Shown here: positions 8,386 to 15,904 of the stretch, in pieces | How the letters are laid out: each line of letters starts with the position of its first letter | How positions within the stretch are numbered: position 1 is the first letter of the stretch | Assembly (NCBI RefSeq): GCF_014202225.1 | Contig: NZ_JACHGE010000001.1 | Coordinates: 229,320 to 293,319, forward strand | Length of the DNA: 64,000 nucleotides | DNA from: Algibacter amylolyticus | GTDB taxonomy: Bacteria; Bacteroidota; Bacteroidia; Flavobacteriales; Flavobacteriaceae | Reading direction: 5' to 3' | The notes under the pieces: generated by a model | Seen by the model: only the letters and a program-made list of their open reading frames with translations | Database searches by the model: none | What the model was told of the DNA's origin: nothing | Made by a program: the position numbers and the translations under genes

Positions 8386-9741
8386 CTAGCGTTTTAAAGT
8401 AAAATAGCCGCGTAACACTTCTTTAGAGTTTAATATAATCTCGTACCAATAGCTATCACTATTTAAAATTTGACCGTTATAGGTACCATCCCATCCTGCA
8501 GTTGTATTAGGTAAAAATTTTAATAATTTTCCGTATCGGTTATAAATTGAAATGTTATTAACTAGGTTTAAACGATCGTAAACTTGCCAAACATCGTTTA
8601 TACCATCATTATTGGGTGTAAAGTATTTAGGAATAAAGTAATCTTCATTATTTATAATTACAGAAAAACTAGTTTGATTGCTATAACAAGACGTTTGATT
8701 GTATATAAAAATAGTTTGGGTACTGTTAATAATACTTCCTGCATTTAAGGCTGTTCCCATACCATTAGGCTCGGTAAAGTAATTTCCATTATTTAGTGTT
8801 GGTAAGGTATAACTTGTTCCAAAAACCGTATCTAAACTATCAACAGGAATAAAATCGCTGCAGGCTTCATTAGAATTTACATAATTAGCAAAATTTGATG
8901 GTTGCCAAGTTGTATGGTCGGCATCAGGATTATCTACCACAACACAATTTAAATTTGGATTAAATTCAAAATTAATTGATGTCATGTTTGTGTTATTCCC
9001 GTTATTTAAATTTAAACTGCACAGCGCATTATTACTACAATCTATTTCGGTTAAATTAAAATTTTTAGAAAGATTTAGAGCCGAAATTGTATTTTCAAAA
9101 CATAGTAATGTCGTTAATTTATTGTTATTTTCAACGTTTAAAGTAGTTATATTATTCTGCGGGCACGATAAATACGATAAGTTTGAATTATTACTAACAT
9201 CTAAACTAGTTAAGTTATTACTGCCACATTGCAACCTGCTTAAACCCGTATTATTTGAAACATTTAAAGTCGATAAATTATTACGTTCGCAAATCAATAC
9301 ATTTAAGTTAATATTGTTTAAAGTATCCAAATTTGTTAGCAGATTATCTTCGCAGCGTAAAGAAATTAAATTAGGGTTTTGAGAAACATTAAGATCAGAT
9401 AATTGGTTATTAAAACACCATAAAATCTGTAAATTAGTATTCGAGCTAACATCAATACTTGTTAATTGATTATTTTGTACGAAGAGTTGATTTAAGCTTG
9501 TAAAATCTTCAATACCGGTAAGATTGGAAATATTTAAGCCCGTAGTATCAAAACTTAAATCTAAGCTTGTTACAGTCGTTATATTGGAAGTTGGTACAAA
9601 ATCATCTAAAGGACCAGAATCTAAGCCTAAGTCGATTAAAACTTGTTCAAAATTATCGTCTGGAATGAATGTGTTTTGAGAAAGGCAACAAAAGGAAACC
9701 AAATAGAAACTAATTACAAAAAATTTAGTTTTGGAGCCCAT
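8386..9741 (-). CDS. Secreted leucine-rich-repeat protein with T9SS type B (CHU_C) sorting domain
   Basis: A 451-residue protein with signal peptide (1 to about 21), the N-terminal FIPDDNFEQVLIDLGLDSG segment shared with the LRR protein at 3693, a run of about ten short LRRs (LxCxxNNLTxLDVSNNxxL, about 70-270), a link region, and a gliding-motility CHU_C domain (about 370-451: PKYFTPNNDGINDVW, ISIYNRYGKLL, GWDGTYNG, GYFTLKR). That tail is the type B T9SS signal, usually found on surface proteins. Six bases separate it from the upstream OmpA-domain gene, so both are one transcript and may work together at the cell surface. Confidence 0.9.
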   Translation of the reverse strand: MGSKTKFFVISFYLVSFCCLSQNTFIPDDNFEQVLIDLGLDSGPLDDFVPTSNITTVTSLDLSFDTTGLNISNLTGIEDFTSLNQLFVQNNQLTSIDVSSNTNLQILWCFNNQLSDLNVSQNPNLISLRCEDNLLTNLDTLNNINLNVLICERNNLSTLNVSNNTGLSRLQCGSNNLTSLDVSNNSNLSYLSCPQNNITTLNVENNNKLTTLLCFENTISALNLSKNFNLTEIDCSNNALCSLNLNNGNNTNMTSINFEFNPNLNCVVVDNPDADHTTWQPSNFANYVNSNEACSDFIPVDSLDTVFGTSYTLPTLNNGNYFTEPNGMGTALNAGSIINSTQTIFIYNQTSCYSNQTSFSVIINNEDYFIPKYFTPNNDGINDVWQVYDRLNLVNNISIYNRYGKLLKFLPNTTAGWDGTYNGQILNSDSYWYEIILNSKEVLRGYFTLKR

Positions 9742-9747
9742 TTAAAT

Positions 9748-10611
9748 TTAGTTGGTAGGTTTACTAACGTAGGTAATAAGAATTTCAACGCGTCTATCTA
9801 ATTCTGGATCGCCACCAAGAGGAAATTTTCGTCGTAACCCAATGTGTCGCATACGTTTTTTATCAATACCTTTTTTAGCAAAATAGTCGTAAACGTATTT
9901 TGCACGCGCTGCCGATAAATCTCTTTTTTTAGTTTGTCTATTCACAGCATCTCTACTATACTGTGTACAACATACATGCCCTTGTATGGTAAAGTAAATA
10001 TCTTCGCGTTCTAAAAGTGCTTTAGCAATAGATTCTAATATTTTTTTTGAACTTGGAGTAACTGAAGCATAACCTGTTTTAAATAAAATATTTTTAAATA
10101 AAATTTTATCACCTTTATTACCTTCTTTTATAAGATCTTCAATACCTTTTTCTTTTTTAGGTTTTGGCGTGCTATCCACAACCTTTTTAACCACTGGTTT
10201 TGGTACTTTAGGTTTTACTATAATTTCTACCTTCCGGTTTAATCCTCTTATTTTTAAAAGGTTTTCTTCTTCAATTATTTTTAAAAGTATTTCGCCTTTA
10301 CCATCTACATTCGAAATTAAGTCTTCGCTAATTTCGTTATTTGCAAAAATGGCTTTAATAGCATCTGCACGCTGTTGCGAGAGTAATAAGTTGTAGGTAT
10401 CTGCACCTCTATCATCGCAAAAACCAAATATTGAAATAGATTCTATATCTATATCATTTAAGTTCGATATAAATAATAGTAAACGGTTTTCTTCGGTGTT
10501 TGGAACCTCAAATTTATCCGTATTAAAATATACTTCGTGTGTTAGTTCTTTTTGAGAAAAAGAAAAAACACTACATAAAGTAAAACATATTAATACAAAT
10601 AATTTAGTCAT
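9748..10611 (-). CDS. Periplasmic/outer-membrane protein with two OmpA-like domains
   Basis: A 287-residue protein with signal peptide (1-19) and no membrane barrel. Two OmpA_C-like peptidoglycan-binding regions are visible: one at about 26-110 (EVYFNTDKF, FCDDRGADTYNLLLSQQRADAI) and one at about 165-283 (ILFKTGYASVTPSSKKIL, GHVCCTQYSRDAVN, LSAARAKYVYDYF, LDRRVEI). A lysine/proline linker joins them. The doubled CC in the second domain is unusual. It precedes the type B LRR gene in one operon and could link that surface protein to the cell wall, which is inference. Confidence 0.85.
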   Translation of the reverse strand: MTKLFVLICFTLCSVFSFSQKELTHEVYFNTDKFEVPNTEENRLLLFISNLNDIDIESISIFGFCDDRGADTYNLLLSQQRADAIKAIFANNEISEDLISNVDGKGEILLKIIEEENLLKIRGLNRKVEIIVKPKVPKPVVKKVVDSTPKPKKEKGIEDLIKEGNKGDKILFKNILFKTGYASVTPSSKKILESIAKALLEREDIYFTIQGHVCCTQYSRDAVNRQTKKRDLSAARAKYVYDYFAKKGIDKKRMRHIGLRRKFPLGGDPELDRRVEILITYVSKPTN

Positions 10612-10710
10612 ATAGGGGTTTTAAATAGGAGATAAATATACTGTTTTTAATCTAAAACCATGCCAGAAGTCAACATGTATGCGGTTTTTCGTAAATACTC
10701 ACTTTGCTTT

Positions 10711-12345
10711 TTATTTTAAATAACCTTGATATGTTGTTGGGGTAGCCAGTATATTTGTAGCTTTTTTTATTTCGTTATCATGGATTTCTAAATATTCATA
10801 CAAGCCTTCTCTGTACACATATTGTTTAACAATATCTTTAGTTAATAACTCTAATAAATAGTCTTTATTCTCATCAATAATATTGGTTTTTGATGTGTTT
10901 AAATTAGAAATTAATGTGTTGTAATCGCGGTCAATATTATCGTTTAATTCTTCTTTTTGCGCTATTTCATAGGCCTTTTTAAGGGCTTTTTCGGTATCGG
11001 TTTCAAACGTAAAATTATTAGTTTTTAAATAGTTTTTAAAATCTGAAAAATCGGCATCGCTAAGTTTTAAACTATTAATATCGCTAATATTATGACTGTA
11101 ATGGTATTTTGTAGCATAGTCAAAAATTAAATTGTTATTAACAATGGCAGTTGTAATTGGCGATATTTTATACGATCCAACTTGGGCATCAGGAAAAACA
11201 CCACCACCATCAAATACTTGTCTGCCATTTTTAGTTTTAAAGGCATTATAGTTTTCTTGTTTTACTTTTACGGCTTCACCTTTTTCATTTCTATTCCAAT
11301 AATCTAGAGCTTGAATACAACGTCCAGAAGGTGTGTAATACCTTGAAATGGTGATTTTAACTTGTGTACCATACGTTAATATTTTAGGGCGTTGTACTAA
11401 ACCTTTTCCAAAACTGCGTGATCCAACAATAACCGCTCTGTCTAAATCTTGAAGCGCTCCAGATACAATTTCGCTAGCTGATGCACTTTTACCATCAATT
11501 AAAATAACAAGCGGAATTTCGGTATCTATAGGTTCGTCGGTTGTAAGATAGGTACGATTGTATTTTTTTACTTTTGATTTTGTTGTTACTACCAATTGAT
11601 TTTTTGGCACAAAAAGGTTTACAATTTTTATAGCTTCTCTTAGTAATCCACCAGGGTTACCACGTAAATCTAAAACGATATTTTCGGCACCTTGAGCTTT
11701 TAAATCACGTAAAGCATAATTAGTTTCGGCATGCGCTTTTTTATTGAATTTACTTAAAACGATATAACCTGTTTTATCGTTAATCATAGAGAAGTGAGGT
11801 ACAGCTTTTATCTCAACTTCGGCTCGTTTTATAGTTGCTGTTTGAGTTTTTCCTTGGCGTTTAAAAACCACTTCGACTGAGGAATCTGGAGCACCTTTAA
11901 GTAAATCGCCAGGGTAATCCTCATAACCTTCAATTAATGTATTACCAACTTTAATAATTTCGTCTCCAGCTTTTAAACCCGCTTTATCTGCTGGGTAACC
12001 TTTGTAGGGCTCAATTATAATTAGTTTATCTTTTTTAGTTTGTATTTTGGCACCAATACCTGTATAATCGCCGGTATTGTTAATTCTAGCGGCCTCAACA
12101 TCTTGCTCGTTCATAAAATTAGTATACGGATCTAAATCTGCAAGCATACTTTTTATGGCGGTATCCATTAAATCGCCAGGGTTAGTTTCGTCCACGTAAT
12201 TCATATTTAATTCCTTAAATAATGTGGTGAAAATCTCTATTTGTTTGGCGATTTCAAAAAAATCGTTTTTAAAAGCAGTAGTTGAAATAAACAGAACACC
12301 TGCTAGTATGGGAATTATAATTCTCTTTTTAAAAATGTTTTTCAT
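10711..12345 (-). CDS. S41-family C-terminal processing protease (CtpA/Prc-like)
   Basis: A 544-residue periplasmic serine protease with an N-terminal membrane anchor or signal (1-24), a PDZ domain (about 85-175, GIGAKIQ, AGLKAGDEI) and an S41 catalytic core: the Ser of SASASE at about 287-292 and the general-base Lys314 in SRSFGKGLVQ. The GNPGG motif (about 229-233) and TPSGRCIQ are standard. The extended C-terminal tail is family-typical for Bacteroidota. It begins six bases after rnpA and is probably cotranscribed with it. Confidence 0.92.
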   Translation of the reverse strand: MKNIFKKRIIIPILAGVLFISTTAFKNDFFEIAKQIEIFTTLFKELNMNYVDETNPGDLMDTAIKSMLADLDPYTNFMNEQDVEAARINNTGDYTGIGAKIQTKKDKLIIIEPYKGYPADKAGLKAGDEIIKVGNTLIEGYEDYPGDLLKGAPDSSVEVVFKRQGKTQTATIKRAEVEIKAVPHFSMINDKTGYIVLSKFNKKAHAETNYALRDLKAQGAENIVLDLRGNPGGLLREAIKIVNLFVPKNQLVVTTKSKVKKYNRTYLTTDEPIDTEIPLVILIDGKSASASEIVSGALQDLDRAVIVGSRSFGKGLVQRPKILTYGTQVKITISRYYTPSGRCIQALDYWNRNEKGEAVKVKQENYNAFKTKNGRQVFDGGGVFPDAQVGSYKISPITTAIVNNNLIFDYATKYHYSHNISDINSLKLSDADFSDFKNYLKTNNFTFETDTEKALKKAYEIAQKEELNDNIDRDYNTLISNLNTSKTNIIDENKDYLLELLTKDIVKQYVYREGLYEYLEIHDNEIKKATNILATPTTYQGYLK

Positions 12346-12351
12346 GTTCGA

Positions 12352-12729
12352 TTATTTTTCTGAAATTTTGCTTGAAAACTTCTCAAATAAAATTTTCATT
12401 TTAGTTTCAACGAAATCTAAAGTAGGCTTATCTTTTCCAATATACAAAATCATAAACGCATGCTGCGTTGTTAAATTGTTAAAAAAGATTGATTTATTAA
12501 GTCGGTAAGCTTCTCTTAACAAACGTTTTATTCTATTTCTGTCTACTGCAGTTTTAAAGTTACGCTTACTAACCGAGACACCTGTTTTAGCTATTATATC
12601 CTCCTTAAAAGTAGTTCCTAAATACACCAAACGCAATGGGTAGGCCGAAACCGATTTTCCTTCAGTAAATAACTGGTCAATCAATTTTTTACTTTTAAGC
12701 TTTTCTTTATTACCGTAAGTGTAGTTCAA
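12352..12729 (-). CDS. rnpA: Ribonuclease P protein component
   Basis: Basic protein subunit of RNase P, which trims the 5' leader of tRNA precursors. The RNR signature DRNRIKRLLREAYR is present, and the start MNYTYGNKEKLKSKKLI resembles other flavobacterial RnpA. The longest frame begins with TTG at 12750, but that TTG is part of a -7 promoter box (TACCTTTG), so I chose the in-frame TTG at 12729, giving 125 residues. Unlike many bacteria, rnpA is not beside rpmH or oriC here; its partner is the S41 protease gene. Confidence 0.88.
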   Translation of the reverse strand: MNYTYGNKEKLKSKKLIDQLFTEGKSVSAYPLRLVYLGTTFKEDIIAKTGVSVSKRNFKTAVDRNRIKRLLREAYRLNKSIFFNNLTTQHAFMILYIGKDKPTLDFVETKMKILFEKFSSKISEK

Positions 12730-12747
12730 TAGGTTTATTTTATTTGC

Positions 12748-12755
12748 CAAAGGTA
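12748..12755 (-). promoter_or_regulatory. -7 box (TACCTTTG) for rnpA and the S41 protease
   Basis: Minus-strand TACCTTTG matches TAnnTTTG and overlaps the apparent first codon of the longest rnpA frame. Transcription would begin near 12741, giving a short leader before the TTG at 12729. A terminator stands just upstream, as expected at an operon boundary. Confidence 0.5.
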
Positions 12756-12764
12756 ATAAAATAT

Positions 12765-12793
12765 AAAAACCACTTAGTAACTAAGTGGTTTTT
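12765..12793 (-). terminator. Terminator behind the 12819 lipoprotein gene
   Basis: Near-perfect 14 bp inverted repeat (AAAAACCACTTAGT / ACTAAGTGGTTTTT) with almost no loop, so the real loop must open a few pairs. It sits between the lipoprotein stop codon and the rnpA promoter and is symmetric. Confidence 0.8.
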
Positions 12794-12818
12794 GAAAATT
12801 ATATTTTTTGTGAAAGGT

Positions 12819-13724
12819 TTACTCGATAAGAACAGCGCCATTTGGCATATCGAAATAATCGTTTTCAAGCTCTGGTTTAAATGAAATATTATCTACCGTT
12901 ATGGTTGTAATATGTGCTCCGGCTGTTTCATTTTTTGTTAACCAATGGGTATGATATGCCGTTGGAAACTCGATACCACTAACCGTTTGATAGCCTTGTA
13001 TTTCCATAAATTTTTCTGGAGAATGTTTCATTTTACCGTTTTTAAAATATTCTGGGTAAGAAACGATGTAGCGTATAACCGCTAATTTATGTGTTGTTTT
13101 ACTAAAATAAAGGATATAATAGTCGTCTGGAGCATCGCCTGTACCTGGAGAAAATGTGACTTTAACGGTATTAAAAGTTTCATTTTTATGGGTTTTATCT
13201 TCTAGTTTTTTAAAGTTTACACCTTCGCCATCAAAAACGAAAGGTTGCGATAAAAAGTAATGTGGTGTTAAGGCCCAGAAACGCATATCGAAAGGAAATG
13301 CTAAAGAGTCTTTTGTTTTTTTCCATGCTTTTTCACCGGTCCATCCAAACTCATCTGTTGAGTCTGTAAGGCTTTGGTGGCGCGCTTTGTTACTCCAAGT
13401 ATCGATGGTTTGATGGGTATTACGACGTGTTTTACCATCTAAAGGTAAATAATCGAAATGAAATGATACTGGTCCATTACTGTACCAGTTTTTAAGGCCA
13501 CCATGAGCTTCCATGGCTTGCCAAATAATGTTTCCAGCTTCGGTACTTTGTAATTTTGTTTTTGCTTTTTCTACACGAGCATTAATCCAAGATTCTGGTT
13601 TTAAAGCTAAATCTTTTGTAGCAGTTTCAACGGTTGTTGATTCGGTTTTGGCTTCTGTATTGTTTTTACAACTTGTGGCAAATATAGATGCGCCTAAGGT
13701 TAAAGTTAGTAGTATGTTTTTCAT
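12819..13724 (-). CDS. Lipoprotein, probably DUF6503-like
   Basis: A 301-residue protein with a lipoprotein signal (MKNILLTLTLGASIFATSC, lipid-carrying Cys at about residue 19) followed by a Thr/Glu-rich linker. The mature part has IWQAMEAHGGLKNWYSNGPVSFHFDYLP, then DPF-free beta-rich stretches and TVDNISFKPELENDYFDMP near the end. The layout resembles the uncharacterised outer-membrane lipoprotein families of Flavobacteriaceae grouped as DUF6503; I recognise the overall pattern but not a function. It seems to be transcribed alone, with a terminator on each side. Confidence 0.75.
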   Translation of the reverse strand: MKNILLTLTLGASIFATSCKNNTEAKTESTTVETATKDLALKPESWINARVEKAKTKLQSTEAGNIIWQAMEAHGGLKNWYSNGPVSFHFDYLPLDGKTRRNTHQTIDTWSNKARHQSLTDSTDEFGWTGEKAWKKTKDSLAFPFDMRFWALTPHYFLSQPFVFDGEGVNFKKLEDKTHKNETFNTVKVTFSPGTGDAPDDYYILYFSKTTHKLAVIRYIVSYPEYFKNGKMKHSPEKFMEIQGYQTVSGIEFPTAYHTHWLTKNETAGAHITTITVDNISFKPELENDYFDMPNGAVLIE

Positions 13725-13832
13725 GATGTTTTCTTTTTGCGAAGTAACTATATTAATTTTTAAATTATGTTAATATAGTTTTAAATGCGGTGTACCGATT
13801 TCTTAAAGTTTTTAAACATTATCCATAAAAAA

Positions 13833-13859
13833 ACCACCTTACTTAAAAAATAAAGTGGT
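13833..13859 (-). terminator. Terminator behind the M1 peptidase gene and repeat copy B
   Basis: Imperfect 9 bp stem (ACCACCTTA with TAAAGTGGT, one mismatch). On the minus strand it is followed by a run of seven Ts. Copy B of the dispersed repeat lies between it and the M1 stop codon, so the repeat is likely transcribed. Confidence 0.6.
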
Positions 13860-13918
13860 CTTTTTATGGTTTGGATACTAACAGCCTTTTAGGCTTAAAA
13901 CTTTGCTAGCAAATAAGT

Positions 13919-14014
13919 GCGCTAGGGATTGCAGTGGAAAGCCCACAGCGCCCGAGTTTGTTTTTGAGGGCGTGAGGACTTGTAGCGAAAAGCCCGACCC
14001 TTGTGGTAGCGCCC
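13919..14014 (-). repeat. Dispersed flavobacterial hairpin repeat, copy B
   Basis: On the minus strand it starts GGGCGCTACCACAAGGGTC and ends CAATCCCTAGCGC. Compared with copy A both ends carry a compensating change (GCGTTA/TAACGC becomes GCGCTA/TAGCGC), so the terminal pairing is preserved. It begins 11 bases beyond the M1 peptidase stop codon; the flank AATTT before GGGC is also shared with copy A. Its middle resembles that of copy E (ACAAGTCCTC, GCTGTGGGCTTTCC). Confidence 0.88.
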
Positions 14015-14025
14015 AAATTATTCGT

Positions 14026-15837
14026 TTATTTTTTATTATTCTCCTTATCTATATCTGCCATTAATGCTTTTGGGTCTATTTGTACAGATTTTACTGGTTT
14101 TGATGTTTGTAAGGTGTATGTTGGATACGCCCACGCCCAGTCTTTAGCAATGGTAGCCGTGGTTGGTTTTTCGCCACGCATTATTTGTAAAGGAATGTAA
14201 AAATCTTCGGTTTTACCGTCGGTGTAAGTAACAGTAAGGTCTAAAGGCATTGGCATAACCCCTATACGCTCTAGGGTAATGGCGTTACCATCGATACTTT
14301 TAACGCCATAATCTATGGTGTTTGTTGTTTGTGCAAAATCTGTTAAATACCAATCGAGTTCTAAACCAGAAACTTTTTCGGCAGTTCTAATAATATCTAA
14401 AGGCTTTGGGTGTTTAAAAGCAAAGTCTGTGAAATATTTTTTAATGGTTTTTTTAAGGTTATCGTCGCCTATTACATAACCTAATTGCGACATAAACACG
14501 GCACCTTTACTGTAAGCAGAAATACCATAGGATTGATTGTATGTGTAACGATCTGCATGTGTGGTAAGCGGTTGTTCTTTACCAGAGGTTGCTAAATATA
14601 TATAGCCTTTATAAGCGTTTTCGACTGGGTTTGCTTTGCCTTCGTTAAAGATATCATTCATGGCCCAGTTACTTATATAGGTTGTAAAACCTTCGTCCAT
14701 CCACTCGTGTTTAGCTTCGTTTGATGCTAACAGGAACTGAAACCATGTATGTGCCAACTCATGGGCTGTAACACCTGCTAAACTGCCAAAACTGCGTTGC
14801 CCAGTAATTAAAGTACACATAGCATATTCCATTCCGCCATCGCCACCTTGAATTACCGAATATTGGTCGTAAGGATAGTTACCAATATGCTCTGAGAAAT
14901 ACTGCATCATTTCGACCGTTTTTGATTGTAATTTTTTCCAGTTTTGCTTGTGCTCTGAACTTAGTGTGTTTTTGTAATAGAAATTTAGAAGCGGACCATT
15001 AGGCACTTGCTTAGTATCATGAATGTAATCTGGATCTGCGGCCCAAGTAAAATCGTGTACGTTTGCTGCTTTAAAATGAAGTGTTTTTTTACTGCCTTCA
15101 ACTTTTGGTTCTCCTTGTAAATAACCTGTTCCGCCTACAACGTAGTCTTTATTGATGGTTAATTTTACATCGTAATCGCCCCAAACGCCAATAAATTCGC
15201 GACCTATATAAGGATCGGCGTGCCAGCCTTCAAAATCGTATTCGGCTAATTTAGGGTACCATTGTGTCATTGAAAGTGCTACACCTTCTTTACTGTTTCT
15301 ACCAGAACGACGAATTTGAACTGGTACTTGAGCATCAAAAAGCATATTAAAAGTTACACTTTCTCCGGGTTGAATAGGTTTTGCTAAAGCGACTTCTAAA
15401 ACAGTACCAACGGTTTGGTGTTTTAAATCAACACCATTTTGTTTTAATGCGTTTACTTTAATATAACCAATTTCATTTGGACTTAACTTGCTAATTCTGT
15501 CGCCAACTCTAGAGTCTGGATCTGCAATGGTTCTAGAACGTACATCCATTTCGCTTCCTGGTTGAAACGCATTAAAATATAAATGATAGAACACTTTATC
15601 TAAAACATCTGGAGAGTTGTTTGTGTAAACTAACTCTTGTTTTCCTTTGTATTGATAGTTGTTTACATCCATATCAATATCCATACTGTAGTCTACATGT
15701 TGTTGCCAATAACAAGATGTTGAGGCAGCAGGAGGCGTTGGTGCTGGTGGCGGAGATACAGCCATGGTTTTTTGACTACTACAAGACAGTAATAATACGA
15801 TACTTAGTGCGGAAAGGATATAACGATTCATAGACAT
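14026..15837 (-). CDS. M1-family zinc metallopeptidase, lipoprotein
   Basis: A 603-residue aminopeptidase-type protein with a lipoprotein signal (lipobox LLSC, Cys at 19) and a proline-rich linker. The zinc site is HELAH at 359-363 with the third ligand E382, exactly 18 residues later. GGMEYAM (about 334-340) corresponds to the substrate-anchoring GxMEN motif of the family. A Y near 434 or later may be the catalytic tyrosine. It is probably anchored in the periplasm or on the surface and takes part in peptide breakdown. It is shorter than classical PepN, as is usual for the Bacteroidota group. Confidence 0.92.
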   Translation of the reverse strand: MSMNRYILSALSIVLLLSCSSQKTMAVSPPPAPTPPAASTSCYWQQHVDYSMDIDMDVNNYQYKGKQELVYTNNSPDVLDKVFYHLYFNAFQPGSEMDVRSRTIADPDSRVGDRISKLSPNEIGYIKVNALKQNGVDLKHQTVGTVLEVALAKPIQPGESVTFNMLFDAQVPVQIRRSGRNSKEGVALSMTQWYPKLAEYDFEGWHADPYIGREFIGVWGDYDVKLTINKDYVVGGTGYLQGEPKVEGSKKTLHFKAANVHDFTWAADPDYIHDTKQVPNGPLLNFYYKNTLSSEHKQNWKKLQSKTVEMMQYFSEHIGNYPYDQYSVIQGGDGGMEYAMCTLITGQRSFGSLAGVTAHELAHTWFQFLLASNEAKHEWMDEGFTTYISNWAMNDIFNEGKANPVENAYKGYIYLATSGKEQPLTTHADRYTYNQSYGISAYSKGAVFMSQLGYVIGDDNLKKTIKKYFTDFAFKHPKPLDIIRTAEKVSGLELDWYLTDFAQTTNTIDYGVKSIDGNAITLERIGVMPMPLDLTVTYTDGKTEDFYIPLQIMRGEKPTTATIAKDWAWAYPTYTLQTSKPVKSVQIDPKALMADIDKENNKK

Positions 15838-15847
15838 GTGTATTAAA

Positions 15848-15889
15848 AAAGGTTGTTAAATGATGCTTTAACATCACAGAACAACCTTT
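15848..15889 (-). terminator. Terminator of the S8 peptidase gene / M1 gene boundary
   Basis: AAAGGTTGTT pairs with AACAACCTTT, and the inner bases TGATG/CATCA extend the hairpin. On the minus strand it lies upstream of the S8 stop codon's neighbour gene boundary: it follows the M1 start region and precedes nothing coding, so by position (between 15837 and 15905) it belongs to the S8 gene only if read in the opposite sense. The placement upstream of the M1 start and just after the S8 gene's 3' end on the minus strand does not fit simple termination of M1; it fits S8 poorly too, because the S8 stop is at 15905 and its transcript runs toward this hairpin. I therefore read it as the S8 terminator, followed directly by the M1 transcription unit. 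Confidence 0.6.
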
Positions 15890-15904
15890 ATAATTTATAA
15901 TTTT

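Noticed and set aside
8984-9382. A 132-codon plus-strand frame across the LRR gene
   Set aside because: The regular repeat of the LRR gene produces long antisense frames; translation is only Leu/Phe/Lys-rich noise.
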